This document shows positions 6,183 through 8,631 of a stretch of 8,631 nt of DNA, one piece after another; within the stretch, counting starts at the first letter, position 1; each line of letters starts with the position of its first letter. The notes under the pieces were generated by a model. That model ran no database searches and was not told where the DNA came from. It saw nothing but the letters and a program-made list of their open reading frames with translations. A program made the position numbers and the translations under genes. The stretch lies in assembly GCA_944385455.1 (NCBI GenBank), contig CALWXI010000016.1, positions 1-8,631 on the forward strand. The letters are read 5' to 3'. Source of the stretch: an uncultured Oscillospiraceae bacterium. Its GTDB lineage: Bacteria; Bacillota; Clostridia; Oscillospirales; Oscillospiraceae.

Positions 6183-6248
6183 CGCGCGGGAGCGGATGGA
6201 CCGGCCGTCCCGGGTCCCGCTGCCGCGGCGCCGGAAAGGAGGTTCTCC

Positions 6249-6839
6249 ATGGAACAGATCACACATGAGCTCCGCCCGCGGGACAATCGCACCCGGGAAC
6301 AGCTTTGCGCTGCGCTCAAATCCCTCCTTTGCACGAAGCCCTTGGACCAGATCCGGGTCCGGGAGGTAGCGGAGCGGTGCGGTATGCGGCGGCAGAGCTT
6401 TTACTATCACTTTACCGATGTATACGCACTGTTTGAATGGTCCGTGGACCGGGAGCGGGACCGGCTGCGCCGCAGACAGGAGCGGTGTTTCACCGGCCGG
6501 CAGGCCTTGAGGAGTCTGATGCGCTGCATAGAGGAGGAGCGTCCATACTATTTGGCCCTGCGGTCCGACCGCCGTCCCGGACAGCTCCAGCGGGTGCTGC
6601 GGGGCGCGGCGGAGGATCTGGCGGGACAAATGACGGTTTATTACGCCCGCCGCGCCGGCGGGGAGCTTTCACAGGAGGCGCTCCGGCGGCGGACGGAAGT
6701 GGGGACCGGCATCCTGCTCGCTCTGCTGGACGCATGGCTGAGCGGACAGCTGGAGCGGCCGGAGCAGCTGTACGATACCTGGGAGGAGTGGATGCGTCAG
6801 GCGGCGCTGGGTGAGGCCTGGCAGAACCAATGCGTGTGA
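6249..6839 (+). CDS. TetR/AcrR-family transcriptional regulator
   Basis: A 196-aa one-component regulator. The start is ATG 6249 after AAAGGAGG (6235-6242), 6 nt away. The N-terminal DNA-binding domain spans about 14-64. Helix 1 covers REQLCAALKSLLCTKPL, the helix-turn-helix covers IRVREVAERCGMRRQSFYYHF (about 35-55), and helix 4 starts at TDVYALFEW. The SFYYHF recognition-helix ending is diagnostic of the family. The C-terminal ligand domain (about 70-196) is all-helical and unusually rich in Arg and Glu (for example RERDRLRRRQER); its ligand is unknown. It resembles the DhaS-like branch (KPLDQIRVREV... FYYHF... LFEW), but that is impression only. It follows the DUF3842 gene by 66 nt and is probably cotranscribed. 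The palindrome at 5687-5707 is its likely operator. A strong terminator follows its stop. Confidence 0.92.
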   Translation: MEQITHELRPRDNRTREQLCAALKSLLCTKPLDQIRVREVAERCGMRRQSFYYHFTDVYALFEWSVDRERDRLRRRQERCFTGRQALRSLMRCIEEERPYYLALRSDRRPGQLQRVLRGAAEDLAGQMTVYYARRAGGELSQEALRRRTEVGTGILLALLDAWLSGQLERPEQLYDTWEEWMRQAALGEAWQNQCV

Positions 6840-6851
6840 AAATCCTGAATG

Positions 6852-6884
6852 AAGCGGGTGGGAAGATTCCCACCCGCTTTTTTT
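6852..6884 (+). terminator. Rho-independent terminator after tetR
   Basis: A 12-bp perfect stem (AAGCGGGTGGGA 6852-6863 with its complement 6868-6879), a 4-nt AGAT loop and a T-run 6878-6884. It begins 12 nt after the tetR stop and ends the DUF3842-tetR transcript. Confidence 0.95.
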
Positions 6885-6914
6885 GCCGATTTTGACACTT
6901 TCGGCAAAAGTGTC
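6881..6914. repeat. Two overlapping, mutually exclusive inverted repeats after the terminator
   Basis: TTTTGCCGA (6881-6889) is the exact reverse complement of TCGGCAAAA (6901-6909), with an 11-nt loop. GACACTTT (6894-6901) is the exact reverse complement of AAAGTGTC (6907-6914), with a 5-nt loop. The two hairpins use the same bases at 6901 and 6907-6909, so only one can form at a time. The first also takes up the last Ts of the tetR terminator. The function is unknown. Confidence 0.6.
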
Positions 6915-6947
6915 GCAATTTCGACGAACTGCCGGTATGTGACGGTT

Positions 6948-6974
6948 TTGAGAAATTCTGGTCTGTGATACGAT
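6948..6974 (+). promoter_or_regulatory. Candidate promoter for the 105-aa gene and pseudo-recombinase
   Basis: TTGAGA (6948-6953, 4/6 match to -35) is followed after a short 15-nt spacer by TGA-TACGAT (6966-6974), a TGn-extended -10 with a 4/6 hexamer. A small palindrome, TTGC-C-GCAA (6974-6982), sits at the predicted start. The leader would be about 40 nt. The interval follows a strong terminator, so some promoter is required here; the exact elements are uncertain. Confidence 0.4.
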
Positions 6975-7020
6975 TGCCGCAAGTGCCATAGGCGGGAGGG
7001 ATTTGGCTTTTGGAGTGATC

Positions 7021-7338
7021 ATGATTTTGGAAAAATTAAGGTATGTGGTGATGCTGCAGAGCCAGCTGGGGCCCCGGGCGGGAGAGCTGGTGCTGCAGGA
7101 AGAGTCCGGCGTGGTGTCGGGCTATTTCAATCTGGCGGGCCATCGCAACGGATTTTCCGGCAGCGTGGTGGAAGCGGGAAAATATCTCATTACCGGGGCG
7201 CTGGGTCCTGCGGCGGACAGCGAGCCTTACGACGCGCTGTTCACCGTGCGCAACGGGCGGCTTTCCGGCGGGGTCATCACCAGCCGCGGCTGCTGGGATC
7301 TCAGCGGGGTCTCTATGAGAGGATCGCCGGAACCGTAA
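7021..7338 (+). CDS. Conserved-looking beta-rich small protein of unknown function (105 aa)
   Basis: I chose ATG 7021, which has GGAG at 7012-7015 five nt upstream. An in-frame TTG at 7003 sits only 2-3 nt from a strong GGGAGGG (6994-7000), too close to be favoured, and a GTG at 7015 is a further alternative with that same site 14 nt away. The product starts MILEKLRYVVMLQSQLGPR. It has no signal peptide, membrane helix or cysteine motif. Its pattern is a series of short strands punctuated by glycines: SGVVSGYFNLAG, GFSGSVVEAG, KYLITGAL, NGRLSGGVIT, WDLSGV. This suggests a small antiparallel beta-barrel or sandwich. I do not recognise a named domain. It lies 54 nt upstream of the pseudo-recombinase gene on the same strand, with no terminator between them, so they probably share a transcript. 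Confidence 0.8.
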   Translation: MILEKLRYVVMLQSQLGPRAGELVLQEESGVVSGYFNLAGHRNGFSGSVVEAGKYLITGALGPAADSEPYDALFTVRNGRLSGGVITSRGCWDLSGVSMRGSPEP

Positions 7339-7392
7339 AGGCGTTCGCCGGATTTGTCATGCAATCGTAACCATAGCGGAAAGGAGGAGACT

Positions 7393-8631
7393 GTGCGGAA
7401 ACATCGTGTGAAGCGGCCGGATGAGGCTGCGCTGCGCCGGCTGCTGGAACAGGAGCAGGCGAGTCCGGAAGGGGCCGTTCTCCGGCTGGCCTGGCAGGCG
7501 GGTCTTACCCGGGACGAAATCGCGGCGCTTCGGTGGGAGCAGGTCTCCTTTCAGGAGGAACGGCTGGAGCTTTCGGACCAGACGGTGCCGCTGGAAGTGG
7601 AAGTGCGGATCTGGCTGTGGCGGTTTTACGAAGTCCGGGGACAGGAGAGCGGATATGTGGTGGCTTCCGGACGGTCCGGGGACCGGATGCAGCCGGAGTC
7701 CATTTCCCGGCTGGCCCGCCGGGCCCTGGACCGGGGCGGCCTGGCCGGCGTGCAGCTGATGGATCTGCGCCACGACTGGATTCTCCGCTGTCTGAAAGAA
7801 CAGGATTGGCCGACGGTGGCACGGATCAGCGGTGTGGCGGTGCCGGCGCTGCAGGCCAGATTTTCCGCTCTGGTGACGCCTCAGAAGACGGAGGCAGAAG
7901 CCAGATCTGCCACGCTGGATGAGTTTCGGCTTTGGAAGATTCTCCAGGTGGAAAAACGCACGCCGGCGGGACTGGCGCTGTGGCTGGCGTGGCAGATGGG
8001 ACTCCGGGCCGGGGAGATCGCCGCGCTGACCTGGGATCAGGTGGACTTGGCAGAGGGGGCCCTCTGTCTGGAGGGGCGGACGGTGCCTCTGACCAACGCC
8101 GTGTGCCGTCTGCTGACGGAGGAGCGCAGCCGCCGGACGCCGGAGGATGATCCCCATGTGATCCTGACGGAACGGTCGCGCCGGCCGGTGGATTTGCCCC
8201 GGCTGTCTCGCCTGACGCGGGCGGCGCTGATCCGGGGCGGCATGGAAACGGTCCGTTTGGCAGATCTGTGCCGCTGTCAGATCCAGGCCGGCGGAGACGC
8301 GGCGCTGCTGGCACGGGCGGCGGAGGCGGGCTCCCTTTCACGGGGGGATGCCATGGAGCTGCTGGGGCTGTCCCGGACGGCGGCTTACGGCCGTCTTCGC
8401 CGCCTGACGGAACAGGGGCGGCTGGTGCGGGTGGGAGGCCGGTACTATCTGTCCGGCACGGTGGTGCCGCCCCAGGACCAGCCTGCTGTCATCCGGGCAT
8501 ATTTGGAGCGGGAGGGGTTTGCCTACCGCCAGGACATCGCCGCGCTGCTGCGGGTGCGGCCTCAGCAATGCGGCGTGATCCTGCGGCATCTGGTGGAGAG
8601 GGGAACCCTGGTGCAGCAGGGGCAGAAGTAT
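7393..8631 (+). CDS. Tandem degenerate tyrosine-recombinase-like protein with two C-terminal winged helices, 3'-truncated by window edge
   Basis: An open frame of 413 codons runs to the window end without a stop. The start is GTG 7393, with AAGGAGG at 7381-7387 five nt upstream. Two recombinase-like catalytic cores lie in tandem. In core 1 (about 30-160), the Arg-I motif reads AGLTRDEIAALRW (36-48) with Thr39 where the catalytic Arg is expected. The HxxR box reads MDLRHDW (123-129), with Arg126 kept but Met for the first His. The LGH position reads SGV (His to Val148), and the catalytic Tyr is Phe157. In core 2 (about 190-313), GLRAGEIAALTW (203-214) keeps Arg205, but the HxxR box reads ADLCRC (290-295), with Ala and Cys in place of His and Arg. 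No LGH or Tyr motif is recognisable. Two winged helices follow: about 314-356 and 361-413+. The N-terminal core-binding domain of normal integrases is missing. It is probably a DNA-binding or scaffold protein; recombination is unlikely. Confidence 0.82.
   Translation, partial: MRKHRVKRPDEAALRRLLEQEQASPEGAVLRLAWQAGLTRDEIAALRWEQVSFQEERLELSDQTVPLEVEVRIWLWRFYEVRGQESGYVVASGRSGDRMQPESISRLARRALDRGGLAGVQLMDLRHDWILRCLKEQDWPTVARISGVAVPALQARFSALVTPQKTEAEARSATLDEFRLWKILQVEKRTPAGLALWLAWQMGLRAGEIAALTWDQVDLAEGALCLEGRTVPLTNAVCRLLTEERSRRTPEDDPHVILTERSRRPVDLPRLSRLTRAALIRGGMETVRLADLCRCQIQAGGDAALLARAAEAGSLSRGDAMELLGLSRTAAYGRLRRLTEQGRLVRVGGRYYLSGTVVPPQDQPAVIRAYLEREGFAYRQDIAALLRVRPQQCGVILRHLVERGTLVQQGQKY

Noticed and set aside
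6198..6210. Near-palindrome GGACCGGCCGTCC between the DUF3842 and tetR genes
   Set aside because: One central mismatch in a very GC-rich 66-nt spacer; such repeats are expected by composition, with no promoter elements nearby.
7393..8631. Recombinase-like gene as a sign of a prophage or integrative element
   Set aside because: The catalytic residues are missing and no att-like repeats, tRNA, relaxase, phage or transposon genes are present; codon use matches the neighbours.

Overview
This window looks like chromosomal DNA from a high-GC member of the Clostridia, most likely the Oscillospiraceae (Flavonifractor/Lawsonibacter/Intestinimonas-like gut anaerobes). The clues are GC-rich coding DNA with strongly GC-ending codons, AGGAGG-type ribosome binding sites before almost every gene, compact operons, and a DUF3842 gene. 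The genus is an inference. No tRNA, rRNA, CRISPR array or insertion sequence is visible.

Layout. (1) Positions 1-485 hold the C-terminal part of a TenA-type thiaminase II, cut by the window edge and followed by a strong terminator (565-597). (2) Positions 723-4367 are a three-gene efflux operon: a membrane-anchored HlyD/MacA-type adaptor with an internal duplication, a MacB-type ATPase and a MacB/FtsX-type permease. The genes are joined by a 1-nt gap and a 4-nt ATGA overlap. (3) A 12-bp hairpin (4379-4407) separates the operon from a convergent minus-strand gene, nfo (endonuclease IV, 4418-5248). Upstream of nfo on the same strand is a 54-aa small ORF (5330-5494). (4) A divergent intergenic region leads to a plus-strand operon of a DUF3842 gene (5769-6182) and a TetR-family regulator (6249-6839). 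Its extended -10 promoter lies inside a near-perfect 21-bp palindrome (5687-5707), the expected layout for TetR autorepression. (5) A strong terminator (6852-6884) is followed by two overlapping, mutually exclusive inverted repeats. (6) A second plus-strand unit then encodes a 105-aa beta-rich protein of unknown function and a long reading frame (7393 to the window end) that stays open.

The last gene is the most unusual part. It encodes two tandem tyrosine-recombinase-like catalytic cores, clearly duplicates of each other (21 of 36 positions identical over their first motif region). Both have lost most of the expected catalytic residues, and they are followed by two winged-helix domains. It reads as a recombinase fold repurposed as a DNA-binding or scaffold protein, not a working integrase. 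The other notable points are the palindrome-buried promoter of the DUF3842-tetR operon, the duplicated adaptor with its Met/Gly-rich tail, and the small ORF near nfo.
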